The notes under the pieces are model-generated. The model saw only the letters and a program-made list of their open reading frames with translations. It ran no database searches and had not been told where the DNA came from. A stretch of DNA of 64,000 nucleotides from DATLLJ01 sp965229885 (lineage in GTDB: Bacteria > Acidobacteriota > Vicinamibacteria > Vicinamibacterales > CAVVIG01): assembly GCA_965229885.1 (NCBI GenBank), contig CBDDJX010000002.1, positions 62,001-126,000 on the forward strand, read 5' to 3'. A program made the translations under genes and the position numbers. Of the stretch, positions 1 through 9,565 are shown one piece after another (positions within the stretch are counted from its first letter, which is position 1; every line of letters begins with the position of its first letter).

Positions 1-1641
1 ACGGGCTTCTTGTACAACGCGGCGAGTTATGGCGTTACGTCGGTAGCCCACAATGAACCGGCTGGGACCGATGTCGGCCAGTACAACCAGCGGTTCAACG
101 TCAACTACGTGACGGGGTCGCACGCCGTCAAGATTGGGGTCCAAACATTGTTTGGAAGGCAGAACTATCCGGGTAATGAGGTCAACGGCCCCGACGAAGT
201 TGGCCCCGTCCACTATTACTTCCTCAACGGTCGCCCGAGTAGGATTCGCCAGTGGGCCTCACCCGGGTCCGCATTCCAGAAAGTGAAGAACATGAGCGTT
301 TTCGCCCAGGATCAGTGGACCTTGAACCGAATGACCCTCAATTATGGCATGCGGTTTGACTGGGTCAACGGCACGGTGCCAGCGCAGACGCGGCTTGGCG
401 GGCTGTGGTTAAAGGCGTTCGAGATCGCCGAAATCAAGAATGTTCCCAACTTCAAGGATATCAATTACCGCATGGGGGGCGCGTATGACCTGTTTGGCGA
501 CGGCAAGACCGCGCTTAAGGGCTCGATTGGTCGATATGTGGGAGCGGAAGGAACAAATCTGACGGCTAATGTGAACCCAGCGACCGCGATCGCCACGAAC
601 ACATTCCGGAATTGGACCGATAACGACCACGATTTTTATCCCGATTGCAACCTGGCCAATTTCGCGGCCCAGAGCCCGGACACGACCGGCAGCATCGACA
701 CGTGCGGGGCGATCTCCAATAACCGATTTGGCACATCGCAAGTCTCAAACATCTTTAAGGATGAGGTGCTCGGGGGCTGGGGGAATCGGCAGTACAACTG
801 GCAGCTCGCCGCTACCGTGCAGCAGGAGCTGGCATCGGGAGTGTCATTTACTGGGGGTTACTTTCGCACATGGTTTGGCAACTTCCTCGCCACCACAAAC
901 TTGTTGGCCGACCCGACGCAGTATGACCCGTTTTGCGTCACAGTGCCGGTAGATCCGGGGTTGCCTGGCGGCGGCGGGAACGTGATCTGCGATGGGCTTG
1001 GAGACGTCAACGTCGCGAGGTTTGGCGGGGTGCTTCTGGAGAGGAGCCATTCGTCGAACTTTGGGAAGCAGCAAGAAGTCTACGATGGCATCGACGCCAC
1101 CATTGTCGCGCGGCTTGGAAACGGCAAGCTGATTCAAGGCGGCATGAACACTGGGCGAACTCGGAAGCAATGCGTCGTGACGAGTTCACCGGTACAGTAC
1201 TGCAAGAATACCCCGCCGTTCTGGCACCCGCAGATCAAGTTCTCAGGCGTCTACCCACTCCCCGTCTGGGGTCTCCAGGCGAGCGCGACGGTACAAAACC
1301 TGCCCGGTTCCCCTTACACGGCAACCCGGATCTTTACGAATGCGGAAATCGCGCCGTCGCTCGGCCGCGATCTGTCATCGGGGCCGAACGGTGTGAAGGC
1401 CGTAGCGATGATCGAACCCAACACGCAGTTCGAGGGACGGCTATCGCAGGTCGACGTGCGCCTGACCAAGACATTTCAGATCGGTAGTAGAGGCCGTCTG
1501 CAGGGGCAGTTCGACATCTACAATATCCTCAATGACGATTCGGTTCTCGCTCAGACCAATTCGTACGGGCGTAACTGGCGCCTCCCGACGCAGGTCTTGG
1601 CAGCGCGTTTGTTCAAATTCGGTGCCCAAATAGACTTTTAG
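1..1641 (+). CDS. TonB-dependent receptor, C-terminal part (5' end outside window)
   Basis: The reading frame is open from the first base, so the N-terminal signal, regulatory-like and plug regions lie upstream. The visible 546 residues read like the beta-barrel of an Oar/CarboxypepD_reg-type TonB-dependent outer-membrane receptor. There are repeated aromatic-rich strand pairs (FAQDQWTLNRMTLNYGMRFD; YNWQLAATVQQEL), and the protein ends in a typical barrel strand with a terminal Phe (FKFGAQIDF). Family members import large substrates across the outer membrane using TonB energy; the substrate here cannot be told. A secreted-protein gene follows 39 bases downstream, so the two may be cotranscribed. 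The family call is firm, the substrate unknown. Confidence 0.85.
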   Translation, partial: TGFLYNAASYGVTSVAHNEPAGTDVGQYNQRFNVNYVTGSHAVKIGVQTLFGRQNYPGNEVNGPDEVGPVHYYFLNGRPSRIRQWASPGSAFQKVKNMSVFAQDQWTLNRMTLNYGMRFDWVNGTVPAQTRLGGLWLKAFEIAEIKNVPNFKDINYRMGGAYDLFGDGKTALKGSIGRYVGAEGTNLTANVNPATAIATNTFRNWTDNDHDFYPDCNLANFAAQSPDTTGSIDTCGAISNNRFGTSQVSNIFKDEVLGGWGNRQYNWQLAATVQQELASGVSFTGGYFRTWFGNFLATTNLLADPTQYDPFCVTVPVDPGLPGGGGNVICDGLGDVNVARFGGVLLERSHSSNFGKQQEVYDGIDATIVARLGNGKLIQGGMNTGRTRKQCVVTSSPVQYCKNTPPFWHPQIKFSGVYPLPVWGLQASATVQNLPGSPYTATRIFTNAEIAPSLGRDLSSGPNGVKAVAMIEPNTQFEGRLSQVDVRLTKTFQIGSRGRLQGQFDIYNILNDDSVLAQTNSYGRNWRLPTQVLAARLFKFGAQIDF

Positions 1642-1680
1642 TATCGAGTCTCTATCTGTTTGGAGTTAAGGAGCATCGCT

Positions 1681-2661
1681 ATGCGAAATGGGATTCGAGG
1701 TTGGGCCGGGGTAGGCGGGATAGCTTGTGTTGTGGGTCTTGTCGCCCTGATCATATCTGTGTCGGTGACGCGCACCTCGGGGCAGGCAGCGCGAGGGCGC
1801 ATGCCCGACGGCAAGCCAGACTTCAGCGGGATTTGGCAAGCAAATAACGAAGCCCATTGGGATCTGGAGGCCCACGAAGCACGGCCGGGGATGGTGATGC
1901 AAGAGGGCGTGTATCCGTACGATTACGCTCGAGTACCAGCGGCGCCGGTGGTGGCGCTGGGCGCGGCGGCCGGCGTGCCCGGGTCGTTAGGGGTCGTCGA
2001 CGGCGACGGACGGATTCCGTACAAGCCGGAAGCTGCGGCGCTGAAAAAGGAGAACGGGGAAAACTGGATCGACCGAGATCCTGAGCTCAAGTGTTATTTG
2101 CCGGGTACTCCACGGGCGATGTACATGCCGTACCCATTCCAGATCATTCAAAGCACAAATAAGATTCAGATGGCCTTTGAATTTACGAATGCGGCACGGA
2201 TTATCCATTTTGACACGGTTGAAGACCCGCCCGACGACTTGTATATGGGGCATTCGCTCGGCCATTGGGAAGACGGTTGGGAAGGGCAAACCCTGGTGGT
2301 TGACATTGCCCATTTCAATGGGAAGAATTGGTTCGACCGCGCGGGAAACTTCCATAGCGAAGAGGCGCGTCTCACCGAGCGGTACACCCCGATCTCGGCC
2401 GATGCCATCCGCTACGAAGTGACGATCGAGGACCCGAAGACTTTTACGCGCCCCTGGAAGATCACGATGCCGCTCTATCGTCGGCTGGAGCCAAATATGC
2501 AGCTGATAGAGTACCGCTGTGTAGAATTTGCAGAAGAGTTTCTTTATGGAATGCTGCGCAAGGAGCCGTTGGTGCACCATTGGGAATCGGAAACGATGAT
2601 AATTGATATAACGCGGAAGATTCCCCCTGGTGACAAGCTCTATGAGTGGTATCGAAAATAA
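1681..2661 (+). CDS. secreted protein of unknown function (GKPDFSGIW family)
   Basis: 326-residue protein with an N-terminal hydrophobic segment (about residues 10-33) followed by the motif GKPDFSGIW, which opens many uncharacterised acidobacterial secreted proteins. The ATG at 1681 is chosen because AAGGAG lies 7 bases upstream; an in-frame TTG at 1660 would put that site inside the gene. The central part (WEGQTLVVDIAHFN, then an ERYT...YEVTIEDP stretch) matches the same region of the protein at 12566-13783, so the two are paralogs. It follows the TonB receptor closely, suggesting a shared uptake or catabolic context. No catalytic motif is recognised. Confidence 0.75.
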   Translation: MRNGIRGWAGVGGIACVVGLVALIISVSVTRTSGQAARGRMPDGKPDFSGIWQANNEAHWDLEAHEARPGMVMQEGVYPYDYARVPAAPVVALGAAAGVPGSLGVVDGDGRIPYKPEAAALKKENGENWIDRDPELKCYLPGTPRAMYMPYPFQIIQSTNKIQMAFEFTNAARIIHFDTVEDPPDDLYMGHSLGHWEDGWEGQTLVVDIAHFNGKNWFDRAGNFHSEEARLTERYTPISADAIRYEVTIEDPKTFTRPWKITMPLYRRLEPNMQLIEYRCVEFAEEFLYGMLRKEPLVHHWESETMIIDITRKIPPGDKLYEWYRK

Positions 2662-2857
2662 AGGAACGCCCGCCGAGAGTAGGTTAAGGTCGGTCGGAGG
2701 GGGATTGCATCTGCCGTGAGGGGACGAAATCGGCCTGGAACGGGCTGGTTTTTGACGGTAACCCCTTCGGTGGTAATGTAGCATGTAAGGACTTGTTCCA
2801 CGTTCCGTATTGGGCGGCTAGCGAGCCGGAAGGTTAGAAGTATAGGGAAGGGGAAAC

Positions 2858-4348
2858 ATGAGGTCGAAGTTGTTCGTGCTCGGCGCGGCGTTGTCCATCG
2901 TGGCGGCGGCCGCTGGTGTCAGAATGGCGGCTGCCCCGGCCGGCGCTAGCCCGACGTTCAACAAGGACGTGGCGCCAATCGTCTTCAACAGCTGCGTGTC
3001 ATGCCATCGTCCCAATCAGATTGCGCCGATGTCCCTCATGTCTTACAAGGAAGCGCGCCCCTGGGCGCGCGCCATCAAGGACAGAGTAACAAAGCGGGAG
3101 ATGCCCCCCTGGTTTGCCGATCCCCGATTCGGCCATTTCGCCAATAACCCACGGCTCAGTGATGAACAGATCAAGACCATCTCGGAGTGGGTTGATGCCG
3201 GGGCTCCTGAAGGTGATACGCCATTGGCGGCACAGGTGCCGCCCGTCAACGACGGCTGGAGCCACCCTTCGGGCCGACTGCCGGACTTCATAATCGAGAT
3301 GCCAGACGCGTACGAGGGTAAGTCCGAGGGCGAGCTTCCATGGTTCAATATCTATTCGGAGCTTCCAGCGGAACTGAAGAAGGAAGACCATTACATCGAA
3401 GCCATTCAGGTCCTTCCGGGTGTGGTGGAGGCCGTGCATCACGCACAGTGGGGCATCAAGCCCCTTCCGCCCGGAACCAAGATTGGGACAGGTGAGGCGT
3501 GGCCGGGCGGGCAAGTTATCAAGGGCACGCTGATCGACGTCGACACTGGAAAGCTGGCGAGTATCGTCACGAAGACTGAGGGTGTCGTCCGTACCGTTGC
3601 CAACGTTAATCCAGACGAGGAGGGAAGAAGGCCGGCTAATCAAATGAGCTACTGCTGTTACGTTCCCGGTGGAAGCTTTAGACAGTATCCAGCGGGAGGG
3701 TACGTGCGTATCCCACATGAAGGCATCATTGAGTGGGGCATGCATTACACATTGCTTGGCAGGCCCTTCGCAGATAAGACAAAAGTGGGGCTGTGGTGGG
3801 CGAAGGACTTGAGGTTTGAGGTTCTGGGCAACGCGGGTACCGCTCGCAGTCAAGTCGTCCAGGGACAGGAACTGGTTAACAGTAAAGAGACGCCCATCAA
3901 GACTACCGGAGCCGCCGCGAGCGGTCCAATGGTGCCTGTCATTCCAGCAATGACCAAGGATTGGGCGATTACCGCTATTACCGCCTACCCCGACGATTTC
4001 ACACTTTACATGGTGTGGCCGCACATGCATCTGCGCGGGAAGGAAATGACTTACGTCCTGACGTATCCAGATGGCAAGGAGCAGATACTTCTGAGCGTGC
4101 CGAACTTCGACTTCAACTGGCAGCTCTTCTATACATTGAAGGAGCCGCTGAAGATACCTGCTGGGAGTACGATCAAAACGGTGGGGTCCTACGACAACTC
4201 GCCATCGAACAGGTGGGCTTCTCAGCCGCAGAAAGAGGTCTACTGGTCCGAGCAAAGCTGGGATGAGATGTACAACGGCTTCAGAGACTATTCGATCGAT
4301 AAGTTGGAAAAAAAGGGAACGGCTGCCTCCACGATAAGCCGGCGATAG
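2858..4348 (+). CDS. c-type cytochrome with copper type II monooxygenase-like C-terminal region
   Basis: 496-residue secreted protein. After a signal peptide (about residues 1-30) comes a single haem-binding CVSCH (46-50) in a region typical of acidobacterial 'cytochrome c' proteins. The remainder resembles copper type II ascorbate-dependent monooxygenase-like domains: VHHA near residue 190, GMHYTLLG near 290 and WPHMHLRGKEM near 390 supply the expected His/Met metal ligands. A strong ribosome site (GGAAGGGG) precedes the ATG. It probably moves electrons to, or oxidises, a small substrate in the periplasm; no reaction can be assigned. A paralog at 17403-18626 lacks most of the copper-type histidines. 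Confidence 0.75.
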   Translation: MRSKLFVLGAALSIVAAAAGVRMAAAPAGASPTFNKDVAPIVFNSCVSCHRPNQIAPMSLMSYKEARPWARAIKDRVTKREMPPWFADPRFGHFANNPRLSDEQIKTISEWVDAGAPEGDTPLAAQVPPVNDGWSHPSGRLPDFIIEMPDAYEGKSEGELPWFNIYSELPAELKKEDHYIEAIQVLPGVVEAVHHAQWGIKPLPPGTKIGTGEAWPGGQVIKGTLIDVDTGKLASIVTKTEGVVRTVANVNPDEEGRRPANQMSYCCYVPGGSFRQYPAGGYVRIPHEGIIEWGMHYTLLGRPFADKTKVGLWWAKDLRFEVLGNAGTARSQVVQGQELVNSKETPIKTTGAAASGPMVPVIPAMTKDWAITAITAYPDDFTLYMVWPHMHLRGKEMTYVLTYPDGKEQILLSVPNFDFNWQLFYTLKEPLKIPAGSTIKTVGSYDNSPSNRWASQPQKEVYWSEQSWDEMYNGFRDYSIDKLEKKGTAASTISRR

Positions 4349-4370
4349 CTGCTGAATTCCCAGAGAGTGT

Positions 4371-4407
4371 GACAAGGCGGCGTTCCAATTTGGGATGCCG
4401 CCTTGTC
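4371..4407 (+). terminator. stem-loop downstream of the cytochrome gene
   Basis: A perfect 11-bp inverted repeat (GACAAGGCGGC at 4371-4381, complement at 4397-4407) with a 15-base loop begins 22 bases after the cytochrome stop codon. There is no U-tract, so it may be a factor-assisted terminator or a 3' stabiliser. Confidence 0.5.
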
Positions 4408-4842
4408 GCTGTTGGACGCCGCAACGCAACTACATACCGTGCTAGCAGGTCCGCCGTCAGGACTGCGGCGACGAATCTGCCAGCTACTCGATGAGGGCTT
4501 TTCCGCCATTCGGCGCGAAAAAATCCCCCGCCATACGGACCTGCACGCCCTCGTAGGTGGTGCCGTCGCTGAGCGAAAAGCCTTGACTGGGGTGCGAGCC
4601 GCGCTAACGTACGCTAACAGCGAAAGGCCTTGAGCTTGGGTGCGAGCCGCGCTAGCATACGCTAACAGCGAGGGGGCTGGCATGGGCCAGAAGCTGCCGG
4701 GCCATCGCCTCAACCAGGTAGGACCCAGGTGCTACGATCGACTAATTTGTCACAGGAACTCAGTGGCGTCTTGCTCGATTATTGATTCAGAGTCGGAAAC
4801 GCATCGCGATGGTCTCGGAGTTCATTCGAAATGGGGGATGTC
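4408..4842. other. 435-base spacer without an intact gene
   Basis: No convincing complete gene is present. The minus strand at 4580-4484 reads as a clean 31-codon protein tail (FSLSDGTTYEGVQVRMAGDF and on to KALIE, then TAG) with coding-like third positions, which may be the end of a lost gene. A 47-48-bp tandem repeat overlaps its upstream side. Confidence 0.4.
4574..4668. repeat. two tandem copies of a 47-48-bp repeat
   Basis: CGAAA(A/G)GCCTTGA begins copy 1 at 4574 and copy 2 at 4621. Both copies continue through GGTGCGAGCCGCGCTA and end in ACGCTAACAG, with only a few mismatches and a one-base indel. Confidence 0.8.
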
Positions 4843-5538
4843 GTGAAAAGATGGCTTGGTCTGTTCTTATTCGTGTTTGTGTTTGGTCCAGGACACCCTC
4901 ACACGATGTGGGCCCAGGCTGAGAATGCGGCTCAGGCGCCGGCTGATAAGCCTAATCAGAATGCGGCTCAGGCGCCGGCTGATAAGCCTAAGAGGTTGCA
5001 GCCTGGAGCGCAGGCGTCGCCCACCGACGAAAACCAGTCCACACCGAAGTTCTCCATGGATTATTTCGTCGGCGAGTGGAAATTCGAAGGGAACCTCTCC
5101 GAGAGTCCCCTCAGTTCCGGCGACCCAGTCGTCGGGTCGGAGCGTATCAGAAACGTCTCGGATGGTCGCTTTTGGGAAGTTACGGTAAGAAGCGACGCCG
5201 CTGACCATCCGATTATCGGAAACGGCATCATAACGTACCAGGATGGTTTCTTCGGACAGTTCTTCGCCCGTTACGAAGTCACCAGCGGGGTAGCACTCCT
5301 CAAGAGCGGCTCAGTAGGCTGCGATCTGGGGGGGGTGTGCTTCATGTACTTCGAGACTCCGCTGTTTGACCACGAGGGCACGATGGTTCAGTTAAAGGGA
5401 AGCTACCTGATGACCTCGCCTTACTCCTACCGTTTGAGGACTGAAATCTCAGTTGGTCAGGGGCCTTACAGAAATCTGGGATCCGTCTGGTATACAAAGG
5501 TTGAGCAGCCGGAATCACCGGAATCAACAAAGTATTGA
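4843..5538 (+). CDS. secreted protein of unknown function with short Ala-Gln-Pro repeat
   Basis: 231 residues from the GTG at 4843, chosen because a GGGGGA ribosome site sits just upstream; an ATG at 4831 in the same frame would lack one. A signal peptide (hydrophobic stretch followed by WAQA) leads into two copies of an 11-residue repeat (AAQAPADKPN/K), encoded by an almost exact DNA direct repeat at about 4925-4990. The folded part starts at FSMDYFVGEWKFEG, which resembles the opening of DUF1579/lipocalin-like proteins. The function is unknown. Confidence 0.7.
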   Translation: MKRWLGLFLFVFVFGPGHPHTMWAQAENAAQAPADKPNQNAAQAPADKPKRLQPGAQASPTDENQSTPKFSMDYFVGEWKFEGNLSESPLSSGDPVVGSERIRNVSDGRFWEVTVRSDAADHPIIGNGIITYQDGFFGQFFARYEVTSGVALLKSGSVGCDLGGVCFMYFETPLFDHEGTMVQLKGSYLMTSPYSYRLRTEISVGQGPYRNLGSVWYTKVEQPESPESTKY

Positions 5539-5572
5539 TGATGTGGCAAATTCGTTGATGAGGTGATTGAAC

Positions 5573-6052
5573 ATGTCGTGCCTCGCAAGCTTGTTTAGGG
5601 GACGTAGGGTATTGATAGCCTTTGCTCTTACCTGTGGGTTGCCCTTGGGGATTCATGCCCAAGAGCCGGCGACATCATCCAAACCGAAAGTACCGCTAAT
5701 GAGCGTGGTGGGATGTGCTAATCGGAGCGCCGAGGGCACGTGGATGTTAACCAAGGCCACAGACGGTACGGAGACGAAGCCGCTCTTTACGAGTACCAAA
5801 GAGCTCGACGAGGCGAAGGCGCTGCCACTAGGCAAAAACCGCTATAAGCTCGTTGGCACGGCGGAGTTCGGAACGAAAGAAGAGCTGTTGAAGACGCAAC
5901 AGCGGGCAGAATTCACGCGACCTGAAGTGGCCAATGCGACGGGCCAGCTGCAGGACGGCCGGAAGGTTGCCGTCAAGGGTCTTCTGATCGTCACGCCGAA
6001 AGATAAGACGTTGAATCTGGTTTCGGTTCAGCAGATCGGGGACTGCACGTAG
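5573..6052 (+). CDS. small secreted protein of unknown function
   Basis: 159 residues. The ATG at 5573 follows GAGGTGA at a proper distance; the frame also allows a TTG at 5567. There is a signal peptide up to IHAQ near residue 28, then a compact domain with two cysteines (VVGC near 45 and the C-terminal GDCT) that could form a disulfide. It lies 34 bases after the preceding secreted-protein gene on the same strand, so they are probably coexpressed. No known motif is recognised. Confidence 0.65.
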   Translation: MSCLASLFRGRRVLIAFALTCGLPLGIHAQEPATSSKPKVPLMSVVGCANRSAEGTWMLTKATDGTETKPLFTSTKELDEAKALPLGKNRYKLVGTAEFGTKEELLKTQQRAEFTRPEVANATGQLQDGRKVAVKGLLIVTPKDKTLNLVSVQQIGDCT

Positions 6053-6148
6053 ATCTAAGAAGATCGCCGTCAAGCGGTAAGGGCGGTCAGAAGCGCGTGT
6101 CGATCTGAGAGTCATCAACGAATCGCCAGCGCAAAGGGTGCCTATTTT

Positions 6149-6613
6149 GTGGTGAGTCGAATCCAATTCGAATTCCTTCTCGCGAGCGTGGCGCTTGGGC
6201 TATTGGTGCCGAATCCCGTTCGAAATCTGATCGTTCCATCATCAGCTCTGGCGCAGCCTGCGCAAACAGTCTGGAATGGTGCTTACACAGAAGAACAAGC
6301 CGAACGCGGCGGCGAGATCTTTGTCGAGCTCTGTGAGACCTGTCACGGTTCGGATCTCATGGGAGTTGAGGGTGCACCTCCACTGATCGGCGACTATTTT
6401 CTAACGAGTTGGGATGACCTCCCGGTCTGGGATCTCTTTGAACGGACGCGTATTTCGATGCCCCAAGACAGTCCAGGAAGTCTGACTCGGCAGCAGTACG
6501 CGGATGTGCTCGCCTTCCTTCTTTTCAAGAGTGATTTTCCACCTGGCAAGACGGAATTGCCGTCTCAGGCGGAGCCATTGAAGCTGATTCAGTTTCTCGC
6601 GACCAAGCCGTAG
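6149..6613 (+). CDS. mono-haem cytochrome c
   Basis: 154-residue secreted class I cytochrome c. It has a signal peptide (about 1-35), haem attachment CETCH at residues 62-66, the proline-glycine region GAPPLIGDYF and a distal Met ligand in RISMPQ. The start is a GTG at 6149 (another GTG follows at 6152). The minus-strand gene at 19856-20299 encodes a close paralog with the same layout (CAECH, APPLVGAEF, VSMPAG). A periplasmic electron carrier; its partner may be one of the dehydrogenase-like proteins nearby. Confidence 0.8.
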   Translation: MVSRIQFEFLLASVALGLLVPNPVRNLIVPSSALAQPAQTVWNGAYTEEQAERGGEIFVELCETCHGSDLMGVEGAPPLIGDYFLTSWDDLPVWDLFERTRISMPQDSPGSLTRQQYADVLAFLLFKSDFPPGKTELPSQAEPLKLIQFLATKP

Positions 6614-6696
6614 CGAGACCGTCTCGATCGCCCCACGGAAACGGACGTGGCGGCGGACGCCGATCTTGGCACCCGATCTGCCGCAGTCTTGGACGC

Positions 6697-7739
6697 TCAG
6701 AACCTCAGAAGCCGTGTGAACTTGGCAGCCAGCTGTCGATTGGAGAGCGCCAGGAGGTTCCCGGCTGATGTATCGTGCCCCTCGCTGTACACCAGGTAGA
6801 AGTCGCTGCAGGGTCGATACTCCCAACGAAACCGGGTATTGAGACCGACGACGTTGGCGGTTGAGTTGTAGTGGAGCAGCGCAGCCACAAACATCCGCGG
6901 TGACAACGAATACGTGGTTCGGGGCTGACCAGCCGCGTCATGGCCGCGCCTTGCGAGAGATCCAACCACGTCAGAGCCAAACGCGGTTCCACGGCCAGCT
7001 GTTTCGCAAGCTGGACGCGCCCGCTGTATCCGACGGCGTTCTGTTTGCCGCCGTAGAAGTCTCCAAAGGTGCCTGAAAACGTTCCCGTTACCGTGCGCTG
7101 GCTGCCCAATTGGTACGAAAGGGTGCCCTGTCCATACCGATAGGTGCCGGGCTGAACAATCAGCCCGCCCGCCAGTCGGAACGTGGTATCAGGGCGATCT
7201 TCACGGTGCGCGAAGTTGGCGGTCAGGATGTCTCCGCTCTCGAGGTCGACGCGGAACGTGGAACTGGCGGTGCGAGTCTGCAACTCACGGTCGCCTGCGC
7301 CGTCGATGTTGTCGAGGCTCACGTCCCACAGCAGTCGCCGGACTCCCGACCAGCGGGGACGCGGACTGAACCGGCCCAGGGCAAATGTGCGGCGGAACCC
7401 GCGGCGTGTCAGGAATCCGACCTCTGGATTGAACTCATTGCCAACCTTGAGGTAGTCGACGTCCATCTCCAGCTTGTCTCCGCTGTAGTTTATACGGCCT
7501 CGGTAGCTCGTCTCGTCGCCCGACAGTCCCTGCGTCCGGCTGCGTGCGTAGTACGCAAGCGTTTCGAAATTCGTGAAGAGCGCCAGACTCGCATCGGCAC
7601 CAACGACGGCGTTCGTCGTTTCGGTGGCCGCCGACGGCGTGCGTCCGGTTGCGATGACGCCGATGCTGCTGCGCCGAAGGATGTCCCGCTTCACGCGGAC
7701 GACGGAGAACTGCGTGGCCGTAACTCCCAAATTCTGAAC
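6697..7739 (-). pseudogene. DUF5916 family protein, 3' fragment (frameshifted)
   Basis: Reading from 7739 downward, the frame gives the C-terminal half of a DUF5916 outer-membrane-associated protein (TATQFSVVRVKRDIL ... NEFNPEVGFLTRRGFRRTF). Near 6921-6924 a run of four C (minus strand) is one base short. The original frame runs off into nonsense, while the shifted frame resumes the family ending (TTYSLSPRMFVAALLHYNS ... AKFTRLLRF). The upstream boundary is exactly the terminal repeat of an IS3-family element, and the N-terminal fragment lies on the far side at 9049-9505. The gene is dead. Confidence 0.85.
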
Positions 7740-7790
7740 TGAATCGTACCGGGTTCGTCGGAGGGCTCATTGCTTGAGAGGATGGAGCCC

Positions 7791-8112
7791 ATGGCACGAC
7801 CGAGGAAGTATTCAGCTGAGGTACGAGAGCGGGCCATTCGGATGGTCCGCGCGCATGGTTCCGAGCATCCGTCGCAGTGGGCCGCGATCACGGCGATCGC
7901 GAGCAAGTTCAGCTGCACCGGTGAGACGCTGCGGAATTGGGTGCGCCAGACCGAACGCGATACGGGCCAGCGGGGCGGCCTGACGACCGACGAGCGCCAG
8001 CGCCTGAAGGAACGGGAACGCGACAATCGCGAATTGAAGACGCGCGAATGAGATCTTGCGGAAGGCCTCCGCATATTTTGCCCAGGCGGCGCGCGACCGC
8101 CGAGTGAAGTAA
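7791..8112 (+). pseudogene. IS3-family transposase OrfA, frameshifted
   Basis: Helix-turn-helix protein starting at ATG 7791 (MARPRKYSAEVRERAIRMV), with the SCTGETLRNWVRQ recognition helix and leucine-zipper-like tail of IS3 OrfA. One extra base near 8039 makes the frame stop at 8049-8051. Skipping it restores the family ending (RANEILRKASAYFAQA), which stops at 8110-8112. There is no slippery heptamer, so this looks like damage rather than programmed frameshifting. Confidence 0.8.
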
Positions 8113-9009
8113 TGGTCCAGTTTATGGATGACCACCGGGCCACGTAGGGGGTTGAGCCGATCTGCGCGGTGTTGCCGATCGCCCCCTCGACGTATTTTCT
8201 GCACCACGCCCGGCAGGTGAACCCGCCGCCGCGGCCGGCGCGCGCCAAGCGCGACGACGACTTGCGGATCGCCATCCAGCGGGTCTGGGACGCGAATTGG
8301 CAGGCATACGGACCGCGGAAGGTCTGGCAGCAGCTCGGCCGCGAAGACGTCGACGTCGCGCGCTGCATGGTCGAGCGGCTGATGGGGGCGATGGGCTTGG
8401 CCGGCGCGGTCCGCGGCCGCGCATGGGTCACGACGCCCGCCGCTGCGACCGCCGGCGTGCGTCCCCCGGCTTTGGTCGACCGCCAGTTCGCCGCGCCGCG
8501 GCCCAACCAGCCTCTGGGTCTCCGACTTCCCCTACGTCGCCACGTGGAAAGGCTTCGTGTATGTCGCGTTCGTGATCGCTGTCTTCTCGCGGCGCATCGT
8601 CGGCGGGCGCGTGTCGGCGTCGCTGCGGACGGACTTCGTGCTCGATGCGCTCGAATAAGCGGTGTGCGAACGTGGTGCGGATCGCGTCAGCGGCCTGGTG
8701 CATCACAGCGACCGGGGTATGCAGTATCTGTCGATGCGGTACACCGACCGGCTCGCCGACGCCGGCATCGCGCCGTCGGTCGGCAGCCGAGGTGACTCCT
8801 ATGACAATGCCCTCGCCGAGTCGGTGATTGGGCTCCTCAAGACGGAGGTGATTCGACGGCAAGGTCCGTGGCCGCATCTGGCGCAGGTGGAATTCGCGAC
8901 GCTGGCGTGGGTGGATTGGTTCAACAACCGCCGGTTGCTCGAGCCCATCGGCTACGTGCCGCCTGCGGCATTCGACGCGCACTACTATGAGCAGGTTAAG
9001 GTGGCCTGA
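8112..9009 (+). pseudogene. IS3-family transposase OrfB (DDE integrase), multiply disrupted
   Basis: Starts in a TAATG overlap with the repaired OrfA frame. It shows the IS3 OrfB signatures GVEPICAVLPIAPSTY, SDFPYVATW, LVHHSDRGMQYLS and SYDNALAESVIGLLKTEV, so all three DDE residues remain. The frame is broken by TAG at 8145, an extra base near 8511 and TAA at 8656. It could not make an intact transposase without a helper copy. Confidence 0.85.
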
Positions 9010-9048
9010 CTCAACTAACTCGCCCTCCGGGATTCCCGGTACGATTCA

Positions 9049-9505
9049 TGAGGGTCACGCCAAAGTAGTCGTTGCGAAAGATATTGGGGCCATCGCGTCG
9101 CATCTCGTTCGCCGTCAGCCGATCGGGTTGTGACACGAACAGCCGGGCGCTGATGTAGACGTTCCGGTCATCGAAGAAGACCCAGGCCTCGGTCTTTTCG
9201 GTCGCGGGTCGGCCCTCAGCCGGATCCTGCTGGATGAAGTCGCCAAATGGCGGTACTGACCGGTATGCCTCGTCGTCGAGGCGCCCGTCGAGGATCAAAG
9301 GCGCCGGCAGCCTAGTAGCACGAATGGTCACCAAGCCGCGTGCGTCGCGGTCTGAAGTCACCGCCGGAGGAACGGGTGCTGGCGGGCCTTGGAATCGCGC
9401 TGGCTCTCCATCGGCGACCCCAGGCGCTTGACCAGCTGCGGGCGTCGCTGCCGTGGCAAGCGCAGAGGACACGCTTAGAGCAAGGGCGAGCTGTTTCGAG
9501 GTCAT
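9049..9505 (-). pseudogene. DUF5916 family protein, 5' fragment
   Basis: ATG at 9505 begins a signal peptide (MTSKQLALALSVSSALATA), followed by the carbohydrate-binding family 9-like N-terminal region of DUF5916 proteins (ILDGRLDDEAYRSVPPFGDF, QQDPAEGRPATEKTEAWVFF). The frame is cut at NDYFGVTL by the IS3 terminal repeat. The part on the other side of the element resumes far downstream in the protein, so a large middle portion is missing as well as displaced. Confidence 0.85.
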
Positions 9506-9565
9506 TTGGTTGCCGGTGCAAGCTCCTGTCGGGCCTGCCTGCTTGTGAACGTCAAACTGGGCGAT

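Larger units (their letters stand above)
7740..9048 (+). mobile_element. IS3-family insertion sequence, degenerate
   Basis: 1309-bp element bounded by a perfect 14-bp terminal inverted repeat (TGAATCGTACCGGG at 7740-7753, complement at 9035-9048), with similarity continuing inward through CGGAGGG. It has the two-ORF layout of IS3 transposases on the plus strand, but both ORFs carry inactivating changes. The three or four bases flanking each end (GAAC; TGAG) do not match, so no target duplication is seen. It interrupts a DUF5916 gene. Confidence 0.9.

Noticed and set aside
8030..8060. Programmed frameshift between IS3 OrfA and OrfB
   Set aside because: The break lies well before the normal end of OrfA, no A6G-type slippery sequence is present, and OrfB has two further stops and another frameshift.
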